DNA of 64,000 nucleotides from Sesamum alatum (GCA_034509735.1 JACGWO010000002.1:42735702-42799701), one strand, 5' to 3'. Numbered from the stretch's first letter, positions 11,787 through 23,430 are shown. Notes: a model not told the origin generated them from the sequence alone. A program made the numbers and translations.

Positions 11787-12773
11787 ATGGGTTTGAAGGT
11801 ACGTCAGTTGAATAAGTGTGCTTCTCCTTTCATATCCAATCATGTATTGGCTGATCTGGGCATGTTCTGCTATGTATTAGATGTAATTCGTGTGATCTGG
11901 GACTTGTATTAGATCTCTGTTGTACAGGGTGGGTTGTGGCATGGATTGATCATGATGGGATTGGTAAAAAGATCAGGTCCTTACTGTTTGATCTGCTATT
12001 GGGATTATGGGTTTTGAGTTTTATACTGATTTTGCACTCTGTGAGGCATGTTCTTGAACTCTGGAAATAGCCTCAGGAGCCCCTTTAGATTGTATTTCTT
12101 GGAGGTTTGACCTTAGAGAGGTTCTGAGTCAGCCCCTTTATCTTGGATCTCATTCGGGTCGATCGAGAGAGTCTCTCGTTGTGTTTATGATCAGATGTAT
12201 CTGAGTGGAGTAGACTGTGTGAAATTAAGGGCACAACGTTGCATGGAAGCATCTCTAATCTTGGTTTCAGTAGATGAGTTTAAATCTTGGATCGATTGAC
12301 AACTGAAGTTTATCCTCGTTGCTAATTGCTATCTGTTGAAGCGAAACGTTTTGTGTGGCTCCAGGAGGAATTTGAGCAGAATGCTTCAAAAGCCTGGACC
12401 TTGCCTCAGAATACCAGCAATGAGGACCTGCTTATTCTATATGGACAATACAAGCAAGCCACAGTTGGAAATATCAACAAAAGTACATATACTGAATCTG
12501 AATTGCATATCTTCTCTTCTGCAAATTCATACTCTCTGTCAAATTTCAGGTCGTCCCGGTATGTTTAAACAAAGAGAGAGGGCAAAGTGGGATGCATGGA
12601 ATGCTGCTAAAGGTATTTGATTCGTGCTTTTCGTTAAGAATCTTTGTGTTCGTCTGTTCTATCACCCACCATATATCTTTCCACTTATGACAGGAAAATC
12701 CCGGGATGAAGCAATGCGTGAATATAACACAAAGGTGGAGCAGTTGCTCAAAGAAGCTGGCTGCCCGAAATAA
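11787..12773 (+). CDS. ACBP6: 10-kDa acyl-CoA-binding protein, copy 2
   Basis: Exons 11787-11798, 12365-12482, 12550-12612 and 12694-12773 give a 90-residue ACBP with the same intron phases as copy 1 and no stops. It reads EEFEQNASKAWTLPQN, LLILYGQYKQATVG, SRPGMFKQRERAKWDAW, then [18 protein letters not shown]. The acyl-CoA-contacting Tyr/Lys (YGQYK), AKW Lys and C-terminal Tyr are kept, so binding should be possible. The usually Lys-containing KAKTLP segment is KAWTLP, a Lys-to-Trp change shared with copy 3, so the change predates their split. The tail ends GCPK rather than the common alanine-rich end. The frame is intact, which argues for selection, but expression is unknown. Confidence 0.88.
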
Positions 12774-13649
12774 GTGCTCATCCCAGGAGTTACTTGTGAC
12801 TTACTTTCTGAAACACCCTATAATGTCCCAAGTTTCTAAGTACTATGTTTGTAGTCTCCATCTGTTAGTGGCCTATTTCACTCTGTACTATTAGACGATG
12901 CTATAACAACGATAATAAAGCTGTTAATGTCTTATTTGGTTGAATTTGAGAATAAGCCGTTGGCATATGCTGCAGCCCGTCTATGAGATTGTGGCCGCCT
13001 CGTCTACATTATTGCGGCCACCTCTCTCCCTTCTGCTTTTCTGAGATATGATCATATTGGAGATGTTCTCATTTTCCTTAACAGAATGACAAGAAATTGA
13101 AGTATTAGAGGAGATGCTTGTATTTTGATCAGTTTCGATAGTTGTTTATCTGTTCTAGTAAAGTTCAAGTGGACCAATGCCAAAAGAACTATTCCCATTA
13201 TCTGGTCCCAATGCCAAGTAACAGATAGATTCCAAGTTATCCAATGAACACAGAGTATCAGGACCACAACTGGACCCCTCACATCACTGTTACAACATGG
13301 AATCAGAAGAATCCTGCATGCCAGATGACCAAAACAATCATGGTTGGTAACATTTGATGATCCTAAGATCAGATGCCAAGAATACACTGATAAACTTCAT
13401 TTTTCTCTTGAAAACTCCCCAATTTTTATATGTTTTCAGAGAAAAAGATGTCTCTTTTGTTATGTCTTTGTTGCTGGCTGTGAAGTGAGACTCACATTGC
13501 AAAATTCCAGCTCAAAAGGTGAAATCTCACGACGTTCCAAGACTTGCCACCCAACTCCTCTTCATATAAGAACCGGTATTGGATCAGAAAAAACACACTC
13601 GATCCACTAATGACCTCGTCTCATGGTTTAAAGATCATTAAGAATGTTT

Positions 13650-14264
13650 TTATTGAACAAAAGGATACCTGGAGACATAGTATTCCTTTACACAAGAAGC
13701 GCCATCTCTGACAAGAATTCCTTCAAGATCTCCTATAATTCTGGCCAGCCATATTTCTAAGCTTCTCTGGATTTCTTTAAACTAGTTTCTGATAGAATCT
13801 AGTGATCTTTTTGTGTGGCCTTCAGGCTCCTCTCTCTGATAGCTCTTTAAAGTCTCAGTTTGTAATGCCGTCAGCTTCTGATTAGTTTCAGATGCACGCC
13901 GCTGCAGCCGAAATGCTTCAAGCAAATACTCAGTTTGCCTTTGTGTCCGAACTCTGAACTGAGGATGGGCTCGTTTGGATCACTAGATTGCTGCAAAAAA
14001 GAAAAATGCAAGGTTAGCACAGTTTTTCTATTCGAGAGGTTTGAAACATAAATGTCACTGTTACCATTCTCCCGCAGAGATCGTCTATTTTCCTGGCTAA
14101 TGCCTGATAGTTGATACCTCTTGGCCTGCTTACGCATTTGTGATGGTACCTTTGACAGGTCTCCCTTACAAACTCTTTCCATACTTAATAATTCCTGCTC
14201 AAGCGCTTTTAGTTTCGAGGAAACTCCTATAGAGTCACCATCTACTTTCCAAGGGAATTCCCTT
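13650..14264 (-). pseudogene. Pseudogene fragment B of the coiled-coil gene (exons 4 and 3)
   Basis: 13650-13990 copies exon 4 and 14065-14264 copies exon 3 of the gene at 17597-19950. Breaks are visible: an in-frame TAG replaces an Asn codon in SIRNNFKEIQ (SIRN*FKEIQ, near 13786); a 1-nt loss near 13951 shifts the frame after SSEF; and extra bases near 14105 break RYQALAGK in exon 3. Exons 1 and 2 are absent. At about 14285 the copy jumps directly into sequence that normally lies 3' of an ACBP gene, a deletion joint. Confidence 0.88.
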
Positions 14265-14284
14265 CTGAACAAGAAAGAATTGCG

Positions 14285-14586
14285 GCAATTCATTAGCATT
14301 ACATCACTGTCACAACATGGAATCTGCATTGCAGATGACCAGAAAATCATGTTTGGTAATTTTTTTTCTCAATTTTTTGGATGTTTTGAGGAAAATATGT
14401 CACCTTCCCATTGCAAATTTCCAGCTCAAAGGTGAATTCTGACAACATCCCAAGACTTGCCGCGCAACTCCCCTTCGTATAAGAATCAGTATGGACCAAA
14501 AACGACACACTTGATCCACTAATGCCTCGTCTCATGGTTTGATGATCATTAACAATCGTACTTGCTAGCTAAGAGCATGATTTAGC
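14285..14586. other. Copy of an ACBP 3' flank without its ACBP gene
   Basis: Sequence starting ACATCACTGTCACAACATGG matches blocks found downstream of each ACBP gene (about 9815, 13280, 17230). Here no ACBP exons precede it; it is fused to pseudogene fragment B. This suggests a fourth duplicated unit whose ACBP gene was deleted. Confidence 0.65.
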
Positions 14587-15330
14587 AGCGTTCAGGCTAC
14601 TCTCTTCGATAACTCTTTAAAGTCTCTGTTTGTAATGCCATCAGTTTCTGATGCACGTTGCTGCAGCCGAAATGCTTCAAGCAAATACTCTTCAGTTTGC
14701 CTTTGTATTCGAAACTTTGAACTGAGGGTGGGATCTTTGGGATCACTGGCTTGCTGTAGGAAGAAGAGTTCTTTTAGAACACAGTCTGTTAAGGTAGCAT
14801 AATCAATTGAACAACAAGACTTATAGTAAACAAATTCAAAGCTCAAACTGAAGGAAAAAGCAATGTCTGTATAGTTGGATGTTATTCCATCACAGGACTT
14901 TTGAACATAAATGTCGCTATTACCATTCATTCTCCCACAGAGACAGTCTGTTTTCCCAGGTTAATGCTTGATGCCTCTTGGCCTGCTTACGGTTCCTTTT
15001 ATAGATTTGCCTGACAAACTCCTTCCAGTAGAGTCACCATCGCATCTGCGTCCCTCCTGAGCAAGAAACAATTGCAGCAATTCATTAGGTACAATGTGAT
15101 TAGCTTTGGCATCAGATTTTCTTGAAATTCTTGAATTGATACTAATACTATTACCTACCCACAAAATGCTTGAAATGGTACGTTGGTTCAATAGATTCGT
15201 ACCTGCATATCCTGGTTCAAGAATCATGTATAAGAAGAACCAGATAACAAATGTTTTTAACAGGCCACATGATTCCAGTAAGAACCCAAGTCAAATTCCA
15301 GCCAAACTAAAAGATGGGACGTCGGAGTAG
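14587..15330 (-). pseudogene. Pseudogene fragment C of the coiled-coil gene (exons 4, 3, 2)
   Basis: 14587-14757 resembles the first half of exon 4 (QASDPKDPTLSSKF, then LLEAFRLQQRASET), about 14921-15056 a shortened exon 3, and about 15150-15205 exon 2. The exon 4 copy lacks the conserved RSLDSIRN...YPFVQ end and exon 3 is internally deleted, so it cannot encode the protein. Its enlarged intron between exons 4 and 3 is shared with fragment A but not with fragment B or the functional gene, so A and C share a more recent ancestor. Confidence 0.8.
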
Positions 15331-15756
15331 TTGATCTCACACACACACACACTGTTCATAAACTTTTCCCAAAGGCCAGGTCCCCATCAACGAGCTCCGG
15401 TGGCATCAAGCAGTCACAGACGTGATTCCAGAGGAAGCCAAATAAGAATATGAAAGCAAAAAAGCCTCAGGATAAACGAAAAATGCTCAAAAGCCAAGAG
15501 ATAAGAAAGTGAAAGGGGAAAACCAAGGGAAGAAGAAACACAAGGGCATCACAAAGACAACTACATGAGAATATGAAAGCAATTGTACACACACACACAT
15601 GTAAAACCAGAAAAAAAGTATTCGAAAATTCCCCAACGTTACATCACTGCATGTAAGAATTCGCTCTACGACACCTTAAAAACTCTGTCCCACATTCGCA
15701 TTCCTTGCCAGATATCTCAACTCTCTGAGACAAGGAGCAAAACTGAGTTCGAAAAG
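15331..15756 (+). promoter_or_regulatory. Upstream region of ACBP copy 3, derived from a neighbour gene's intron
   Basis: About 15340-15560 is homologous to intron 1 of the coiled-coil gene (AGGCCAGGTCCCCATCAACG here, AGACCAGGTCCCATCAAGG near 18585). The ACBP-derived portion starts only at about 15620 (TATTCGAAAATTCCCCAAC), 140 bp before the ATG. CA microsatellites lie at about 15337 and 15586. Confidence 0.6.
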
Positions 15757-16731
15757 ATGGGTTTGAAGGTGCGTCAGTTGAATATTTGTGCTCCTCCTTT
15801 CTTATGCAATCATTGGCTGATCTGGGCATGTTCTGCTATGTATTAGATGTAATTCGTGTGATCTGAGATCATGTATTAGGTCTCTTGTACAGGGTGGGTT
15901 GTAGCATGGATTGATCATGATGGGATTGGTAAAAAGATCAGGTCTTTACTGTTTGATCTGATATTGGGATTATGCGTGTTGAGTTTTATACTGATTTTGC
16001 ACTCTGTGAGGCATGTTCTTGAACTCTGGAAATAGCCTCAGGAGCCCATTAGATTGTATTTCTTGGAGGTTTGAACTTAGAGAGGTTCTGAGCTCAGCCC
16101 GTTTTATCTTGGATTTCATTAGGGTCGATCGTCTCTCGTTGTGTTTATGATCAGATGTATCTGAGTGGAGTAGACTGTGTGAAATTAAGGGCACAACGTT
16201 GCATGGAAGCATGAGTCTTGGATCGATTGACAACTGAAGTTTATCCTCGTTGCTAATTGCTATCTGTTGAAGCAAAACTTTTTGTGTGGCTCCAGGAGGA
16301 ATTTGAGGAGTACGCTTCAAAAGCCTGGAATTTGAGGAGTTTGCCTCAGAGTACCAGCAATGAGAACCTGCTTACTCTATATGGACTATACAAGCAAGCC
16401 ACAGTTGGAAATATCAACACAAGTACATATGCCGAATCTGAATTGCATATCTTCTCTTCTGCAAGCAAATTCATACTCTCTGTCAAATTTCAGGGCGTCC
16501 CGGTATGTTTAACCTAAGAGGGAGGGCAAAGTGGGATGCATGGAACGCTGTTAAAGGTATTTCATTCGTGCTTTTAGTTAAGAATCTCTGTATTCGTCTG
16601 TGCTATCGCCATAACAACTGCGCTCACCATATATCTTTCCACTTATGGCAGGAAAATCCCAGGATGCAGCAATGCGTGAATATATCACAAAGATGAAGCA
16701 GTTGCTCAAAGAAGCTGGCTGTCTGAATTAA
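15757..16731 (+). CDS. ACBP6: 10-kDa acyl-CoA-binding protein, copy 3
   Basis: Exons 15757-15768, 16296-16422, 16494-16556 and 16652-16731 join to 93 residues with intact frame. Exon 2 is 9 nt longer than in the other copies because AATTTGAGGAGT is duplicated (16304 and 16329 areas). This changes KAWTLPQ to [10 protein letters not shown], an insertion before the YGLYK helix. [17 protein letters not shown] and [10 protein letters not shown] keep the family's ligand residues. The Ser of SRPGMF is Arg. The first donor is GTGCGT rather than GTACGT. The gene is convergent with the intact coiled-coil gene, 866 bp away. It is likely a functional but diverged paralogue of copy 1; altered binding is inference. 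Confidence 0.86.
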
Positions 16732-17596
16732 GTGCTCATCCCAGGAATTACTTGTGACTCACTTTCTGAAACACACTATAATGTCACAAGTATCTAAGTA
16801 CTATGTTTGTAGTCTCCATCTGTTGGTGGCCTATTTCACTCTGTACTATTAGACCATGCTATAACAATAATAATCATAAGGCTGTTAATGTCATAAATGG
16901 TTGAATTTGAGAATTAGCTGTTGGCAGCCCGTCTACTATATTGTGGCCGCCTCGTCTGCTTTATTGTGCCTCTCTCCCTTCTGTTTTTCTGAGATGTGAT
17001 CCTAGTGGAGATGTTCTTATTTTCCATAACAGAATGACAAGAAATTGAAGCATGAGAGGAGATGCTTGTATTTTGTTTAGTTTCCATAGTTGTGTATCTG
17101 TTTCTAGTAAAGTTCAAGTGGACCAATGCCAAAAGAACTATTCTCATTATCTGGTCCCAATTCCAAGTAACAGATAGATTCCAAGTTATCCAAGGAACAC
17201 AGTATCAGGACCACAACTGGACCCCTCACATCACTGTTACAACATGGAAATCATAGGAATCCTGCATGCCAGATGACCAAAAAATCATGGTTGGTAACAT
17301 TTGATGATCCTAAGATCAGATGCCAAGAATACACTGATAAACTTCTTTTTCTCTTGAAAACTCCCCAATTTTCATATGTTTTCAGAGAAAAAGATGTCTC
17401 TTTTCTTATGTCTTTGTTGCTGGCTGTGAAGTGAGACTCACATTGCAAAGTTTCCAGCTCAAAAGGTGAATCTCACGACGTCCCAAGACTTGCAACCCAA
17501 CTCCCCTTCATAAAAGAACCGGTATCGGACCACCAAAAACACACTCGATCCACTAATGACCTGGGACTCATGGTTTAAAGATCATTAAGAACGTTT

Positions 17597-19950
17597 TTAT
17601 TGAACAAAAGGATACCTGGAGACATAGTATTCCCTTACACGAGAAGCGCCATCTCTGGCCAGAATTCCTTCAAGATCTCCTATAATTCTGGCCAGCCATA
17701 TCTCTAAGCTTCTCTGGATTTCTTTAAAGTTGTTTCTGATAGAGTCTAGTGATCTTTTTGTGTGGCCTTCAGGCTCCTCTCTCTGATAGCTCTTTAAAGT
17801 CTCAGTTTGTAATGCTGTCAGCTTCTGATTAGTTTCAGATGCACGCTGCTGCAGCCGGAATGCTTCAAGCAAATACTCAGTTTGCCTTTGTGTCCGAAAC
17901 TCTGAACTGAGGGTGGGCTCGTTGGGATCACTGGCTTGCTGTAAAAAAAGACAAAGGCAAGGTTAGCACAGATTGGTGCTTTTCTATTAGAGAGGTTTGA
18001 AACATAAATGTCACTGTTACCATTCTCCCACAGAGATCGTCTATTTTCCCAGCTAATGCTTGATACCTCTTGGCCTGCTTACGCATTTGTGATGGTACCT
18101 TTGACAGGTCTGCCTTACAAACTCTTTCCACATTTAGTAATTCCTGCTCGAGCGCTTTTAGTTTCGAGGAAACTCCTGTAGAGTCGCCATCTACTTTCCA
18201 AGGCGATTCCCTTCTGAACAAGAAATAATTGCGGCAATTCATTAGGTTCAATGTGATTAGCTCTAGCATTAGATATTCTTCAAATCCTTCAGTTGATACT
18301 AATACTATTACCTTGCCACGAAATGCTTTAAATGGTACGTCGATTCAACAGATTCATACTGGATATCCTACACAAAGAAGATCAAGAACCATCTATTAAG
18401 AAGACCGCTTGATTCCAGCAAGAACTCAAGTCATTCTTAAGTTGATCCTGTCATTTACTATGAACAGGGCAAATTCTATTTAAAAACATCTTTGCCTGAA
18501 GAAACAAGTTCAAATAATGTTAAGTTGTTAACAGTTCTTGTGAAGGCCAAATGCAGGCACTGTTCAGACACCAACTTTTTCCAAAGACCAGGTCCCATCA
18601 AGGAGCTCCAGTAACATCAAGCAATCAAAGAACAAGAATGCATACAAAAGATTCAGGAAAAGGAAAAATGCACAAAGACAAGAGAATAAGAAAATGAAAG
18701 GAAAAATCCATGAAAATAGAAACAAAAGAACATCAGAAAAGAAGACCTATCAACCTAAGCTGACAACTCTACTTGAAATGTCAATGACAATTGGTATCAA
18801 CTGTACTCTTATTTCAAAAAGACTAAATTTTCACAACATCATCAAGTTATCCATTATAACAATAAAATCCCTCACAGTAAGAGGCCAAATGATAGTGATG
18901 GAATAGGCTGGCAAATCATCAATATTTCTGCAGGATTTTCAATTGGATAGAAGAAAGAAAACATTAGACCCCAAAGCACCAGAACTATAGCAGCATTCAG
19001 AAGTTGAGGAATGCCCAATCCCATCTTGGAATCTTACCAACAAGGGAAAAAATAGACAACATGAAACTCAGTAATGCCTAGGAAGATATAACAACTCCAA
19101 TGTCCAAGAATCTATTATTATCTTACAAAGAAACGAGATTTCAGAAGTTGATGGGATTAGGACAGAGGCTAAGATTATCAAACATTTGAATTTGATGGGA
19201 TGAACAAAAACCAAACAGTAGAAATGAAGAATAGCTCAATTTTACCTGCCAGGTACTAGCTTTTTCAGACCATAACTTTGATGCAGCAGAATTCAAGAAA
19301 TCTGAACTGAACCCATTGTTACTCTGTCCATATACACCTATCATTGCATCCAACTCCTCCACCCTCTCCGGCACGGCGGCGTTCCCATACCTCAACCCCA
19401 TGCCACCATAGCAGTCCCCACCACTCTTCTCAACTTCACAGTTACTTCTACTCACAAAGTTGAGCATTTCATCCCTTTCACCGATCTCCCTCTTCAAATC
19501 TTGAACATTAGCCTTCATCTCAGCCTCCAATCTTTCAAAGTCTTCAACTTTACTCCTCAAATACGATATTTCCTCGTTTCCCTCATCGATCTGCTGCAAC
19601 AGCCGCTTCTCTTCCTGCTGCCAAGCATGTCTGTGGCTTGCAAAGATTTCAACAACTCTTGCATTTGCCTTGGAGTCCTCCTTCCTCCTCGAGTGCAGCT
19701 GCTTCAGCTGCTCCTCTGCTTGCATGAGCTTAAAGGAGAGAGCCATGTTCTTGCTCTGCAGTGCGGAGAGTAAAGGGATGGAGTATTTGGGTAAGAACCC
19801 AAGAAAGATTGTGAAACTGAGGCCTAAATATGAGGCCAAGAGCTGCCCATAATGCTGCTGATCATCATCATTGAGTTGTTGTTGTTGTTGTTGTTGTAGG
19901 TTGTGATTGTGGTGGTGGGTTTCTTCTTCTTGTTCTTGGGCAGCAGCCAT
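17597..19950 (-). CDS. Plant coiled-coil protein with N-terminal membrane segment, function unknown
   Basis: Four exons, 19950-19246, 18367-18312, 18213-18021 and 17938-17597 (minus strand), join in phase to 431 residues. The start MAAAQEQEEETHHHNHN leads into a Gln run and Asp run, then a hydrophobic stretch ASYLGLSFTIFLGFLPKYS (about residues 39-57) that could be a membrane anchor. Long heptad-like coiled coil follows (roughly 60-165: QAEEQLKQLHSRRKEDSK, RLLQQIDEGNEEISYLRSK, ERLEAEMK). Exons 2-4 encode HFVARRESPWKVDGDSTGV, SKVPSQMRKQAKRYQALAGK and the C-terminal NNFKEIQ...IIGDLEGILARDGASRV...RYPFVQ. I recall uncharacterised plant homologues with the same tail, but no function. Three broken copies of its 3' half lie upstream among the ACBP genes, and its intron 1 supplied sequence upstream of ACBP copies 2 and 3. 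Confidence 0.88.
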
Positions 19951-20081
19951 TGCTCTGTGAAAGGTTGTCTCTGTTTGGAAACTGATGCCTTTTTTATCTG
20001 TGAGCGCCTTTTCTGTTTTGTGTGTACTTTGTGGGTTTTGAGATGTCTTTTTGAAACCACTCCTTTTTGTTTTTTATGGGC

Positions 20082-20168
20082 TTAAATTAAATAATATTTT
20101 TGTTCCTTATATTATTTTTGGTACCTAAATTTAATAATATTTTTGTTCCTTATATTATTTTTGGTACC
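20082..20168. repeat. Two tandem copies of a 43-bp unit
   Basis: The phrase TTCCTTATATTATTTTTGG and its flanks occur twice in direct succession (20082-20125 and 20126-20168) just upstream of the coiled-coil gene start. Confidence 0.8.
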
Positions 20169-20379
20169 TAAATTTTTATACTAAATATCGATATCAAAAA
20201 ATATATATATATACTAAATAATTTTTATATTTTTAAATATATTATAAATAAAAATAAAATATATAAACTAACAAATCACATTAAAAAAAAGAATAAAAGA
20301 AAGAAAAAACTAATTTATTAGTTAATATAAAATTTAAAAAATTGAATAAAATAATTATCGTATCAGTTGAGGGTTATTT

Positions 20380-20692
20380 TTGACATTACAAAAAAATGGT
20401 GCAGCAGTGTCATTAATCATCTAAAAAAGAGAGTTTTTTTTATATAATAGTATAAATTAGTTCACATATAAACGTGTGTATAATAAATAATATTTTATAT
20501 TTTAACATAGATTGTAAATAAAAAAATATATACATAAATTAATACATCAAATTTCAAAAAAAAAAGAAATAAATAAAAAAAGAAAAAAATTAATTTAGTG
20601 GTATTATTGGCGTAACAAAAAAAAAATAGTGTCACGGTGTAAGTAATCGCTCTTTGTAAATAAAAATGAAATTTTCTTTTTATATTAGTATA
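20380..20692. repeat. Two decayed copies of a dispersed repeat ending in TATAATAGTATA
   Basis: 20380-20455 and 20600-20692 share a 3' block (ATTACAAAAAA, then GTGCAGCAGTGTCATTAA-like, then a T-rich run and TATA-TAGTATA). The same block ends copies at 23610-23697, 23895-23985 and 56650-56745. No coding capacity; element class unknown. Confidence 0.55.
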
Positions 20693-20694
20693 TA

Positions 20695-20932
20695 GATTAT
20701 AATTTTGATTTTTAAACTTTTTGAGGCATGATTTTGGTTCTTAATGTTACCAATTAATACGATTTTGGTTCATTGAGTTCTCTCATTCTTAACATTTTTA
20801 ACCTCAGTTTCAATGGTCGAACTAAAATCGTAATAGATTGAAAAAATTAGGGACCAAAATCGTGTCTAAAAAATTTTAGGGAACAGAATTAATTTTGGCC
20901 CAAAGTATAGGGACTAAAAATATAATTTACCC
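20695..20932. mobile_element. Foldback element (MITE-like)
   Basis: The left arm (TGATTTTTAAACTTTTTGAGG, GATTTTGGTTC) and right arm (GGGACCAAAATCGTG, TTTTAGGGAACAG) are loosely inverted around a central TCAATGGTCGAAC. It ends near GGGACTAAAAATATAATTT. No clear target duplication. Confidence 0.45.
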
Positions 20933-22200
20933 ATTTTCTATGTGAGGTGACCTTTTCTTTTTTGCAAATTTAGTGTCTATATATTGGGTAATTCCCATCA
21001 CACCCTTAAACTTTTATAGTTGACACTCTTCAACTACTTAATAAAATTTGATATTTGATTTTTTTTAAAATATGTAATAGTTATAGTAGTAGATCAAGCT
21101 ATAATAAGTAATTTAAAAATATCTTATAATAATCATCAAATTACAAGCAATAATAGAATATTAAATTATAATGAAAAATTCGCACACTCAAACCGACAAC
21201 TTTAAAATCAGTATACCAGAATCAATTAAAAATACAAAAGTAAGCAAACATTAAATAATATCTACATGATATTTAAATCGGTTAGCAACCAACAATTTCT
21301 ATTTTTAAATGGACAAACCATATTAATATGTTGGTTAGAGTTTTTTTTTTTTTTTTTTTTGCATTTGAATTATTTCTCTATGATGATCATTTCTGGAAAA
21401 AAATATTTTAATTTGATTTCGCCACGATGTTCAGTAATATTTAAATTTAGAGAAAATACCAACAATTTTACCAAAAATTTGAGAAGTCCCATGACAACTT
21501 TTCACTAGTTTACACTTGAATTTCACTTGTGTTCGTCGAACCGTGAATATGGAAAATAAAAGAAATGAAGGGCCGAAACAAAATTTAGCCTTAGTCAAGG
21601 GGCTAAAGGCAAAATAGATCCTTTTGTAATTAATGAAATGTTGATTCAACGGTCACCTTTTTCATTAATGAAACTGCAGATTCTCGTATGAACAAGTTCA
21701 GCTTGCAGAAGGGGTAGTTCAGGCTTTTAACATGCTCTTGATTACCAGATCTGAACAAAGGAACATTCATTTATGGGGATAATTACATTTAAACCCTCAA
21801 ATCTATACTTGATTTATACAAATCATTTGAGTCTTGTGTGTAATTACAGCAATCATTCTTAGTAATCTAAAAATATAGTAATTCGTGTAATGATGTTAAA
21901 ATTTTTAGAAGGTATACATAGGGGTGTTCAATCAAATCGCCGGGCCGTCCCAACCAACCGGTCCAACCAAAATCGCATCGCAATTAGCGGGTTAAGGGTG
22001 GGTTGGATTGGTCTTGGGCTAGTAAAAAAATATCACAATTTAGCAATCGTGTTTGATTTTATACTTATGTGGACCGCATAGACCGCGCTCGACCGCAATA
22101 ATCATAATAATTTAAAAAAATTAGAATTCTTTATAAATATATATAAAAGTTTTGATACTACATAAATTAATATTAAAGACAATAATAATAATAATAATAA

Positions 22201-22780
22201 TTACGATATTTTTTATTGGTATTTGTATAATATATATATATATATATATTAATACATATGTAAATGAAATTAATATAATCAACTAATTCTTGGTTATTGA
22301 TAATTTTATATATTTTTTATACAAATAATAAATGCAAAAACTTAAAATAGCTTACATCGTCGTATTGTTGCCATATGATTTTATATTCATCTTAATATCT
22401 TATTTTACTTTAAATAATATCCTTTTAATATCTCACATTTTTATAATTCTGCTTATCGTGTTCCAACTAAACTATAAAAAAAAATGTAACAATTACGATA
22501 TTTTTTATTGGTATTGTATAATATATATATATATATATATGTATATATTAATACATATGTAAATGAAATCAATATATTCAACTAATTCTTAGTTATTGAT
22601 AATCTTCTATGTTTTTTATACAAATAATAAATGCAAAAACTTAAAATAGCTTACATCATCGTATTGTTGCACTATGGTTTTATATTCATCTTAATATTTT
22701 ATTTTATTTTAAATAATATCTTTTTAATATCTCACATCTTTACATTTCTGCTTATCGTGTTCCAACTAAACTATACAAAA
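22201..22780. repeat. Tandem duplication, period about 292 bp
   Basis: Units start at 22201 and 22493 (TTACGATATTTTTTATTGG). Both contain an (AT)n tract, ATGCAAAAACTTAAAATAGC and CTTATCGTGTTCCAACTAAAC. The short ORFs inside are low-complexity hydrophobic translations of AT-rich DNA and are not called as genes. Confidence 0.85.
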
Positions 22781-23430
22781 AAAAAAAAAAGAAAGAAAGA
22801 ACAAAAGAACATAACGTTATATATTCCTACAAATAAATTAAGTTAGTATCCGCATATTTTTAGTGCTTTAACTTTTATAAATAATTTATTAATAAAAATA
22901 TGTAAACTAACATTATATTTCCAAATTTTAATGTTAATCTTTATTTAATTTATCAAATTATCTTATTTCTTCAATTAAAAACTAAAAATCTTCTTTTATC
23001 ATAAACTCAAAAAATATTTTCTCCGCTTCCTTTGCGATAAATTAGTATAATATGTATGTATGATATAATATTATATTATCATTGTATAATAATATTATTA
23101 TATAAATAGATACTTTTTTTAATAATCAAAGTTAAGAAATAAAAATTAGATAAGGTTGGGAAACAAAGAGTCTTCAAGGTTCAAACTGTTCAATGCCTTA
23201 TGGCTTTTATTTTGTAAAATTAGAAAGTGTGGCACGCAGTACCTGCGCACAATAATTTTTAATAAAATTTTTATTTTATTGAATTTCATAACTTATTCTA
23301 GTATCTTAAAATTTATTACTGCCTTACGACATTCACATATAAAATCAATTTGATAATTATTTTCTAATGCATTAATTATCAATACAGTATTGTACTCAAA
23401 TTAAATTAAAAATTGAAACTTTATAGAATA

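Noticed and set aside
12706..12894. ORF overlapping ACBP copy 2 exon 4
   Set aside because: Out-of-frame shadow of the true exon running into the 3' UTR.
13871..14350. 159-codon minus-strand ORF
   Set aside because: An in-frame run through pseudogene fragment B, its broken introns and flanks; the true exon frames are interrupted here.
19903..20085. Plus-strand ORF over the coiled-coil gene start
   Set aside because: Antisense of the polyQ/His N-terminal coding region and leader.
22332..22846. Two similar ORFs starting MQKLKIAYI
   Set aside because: They are the same AT-rich tandem unit translated twice; the hydrophobic composition follows from base composition.
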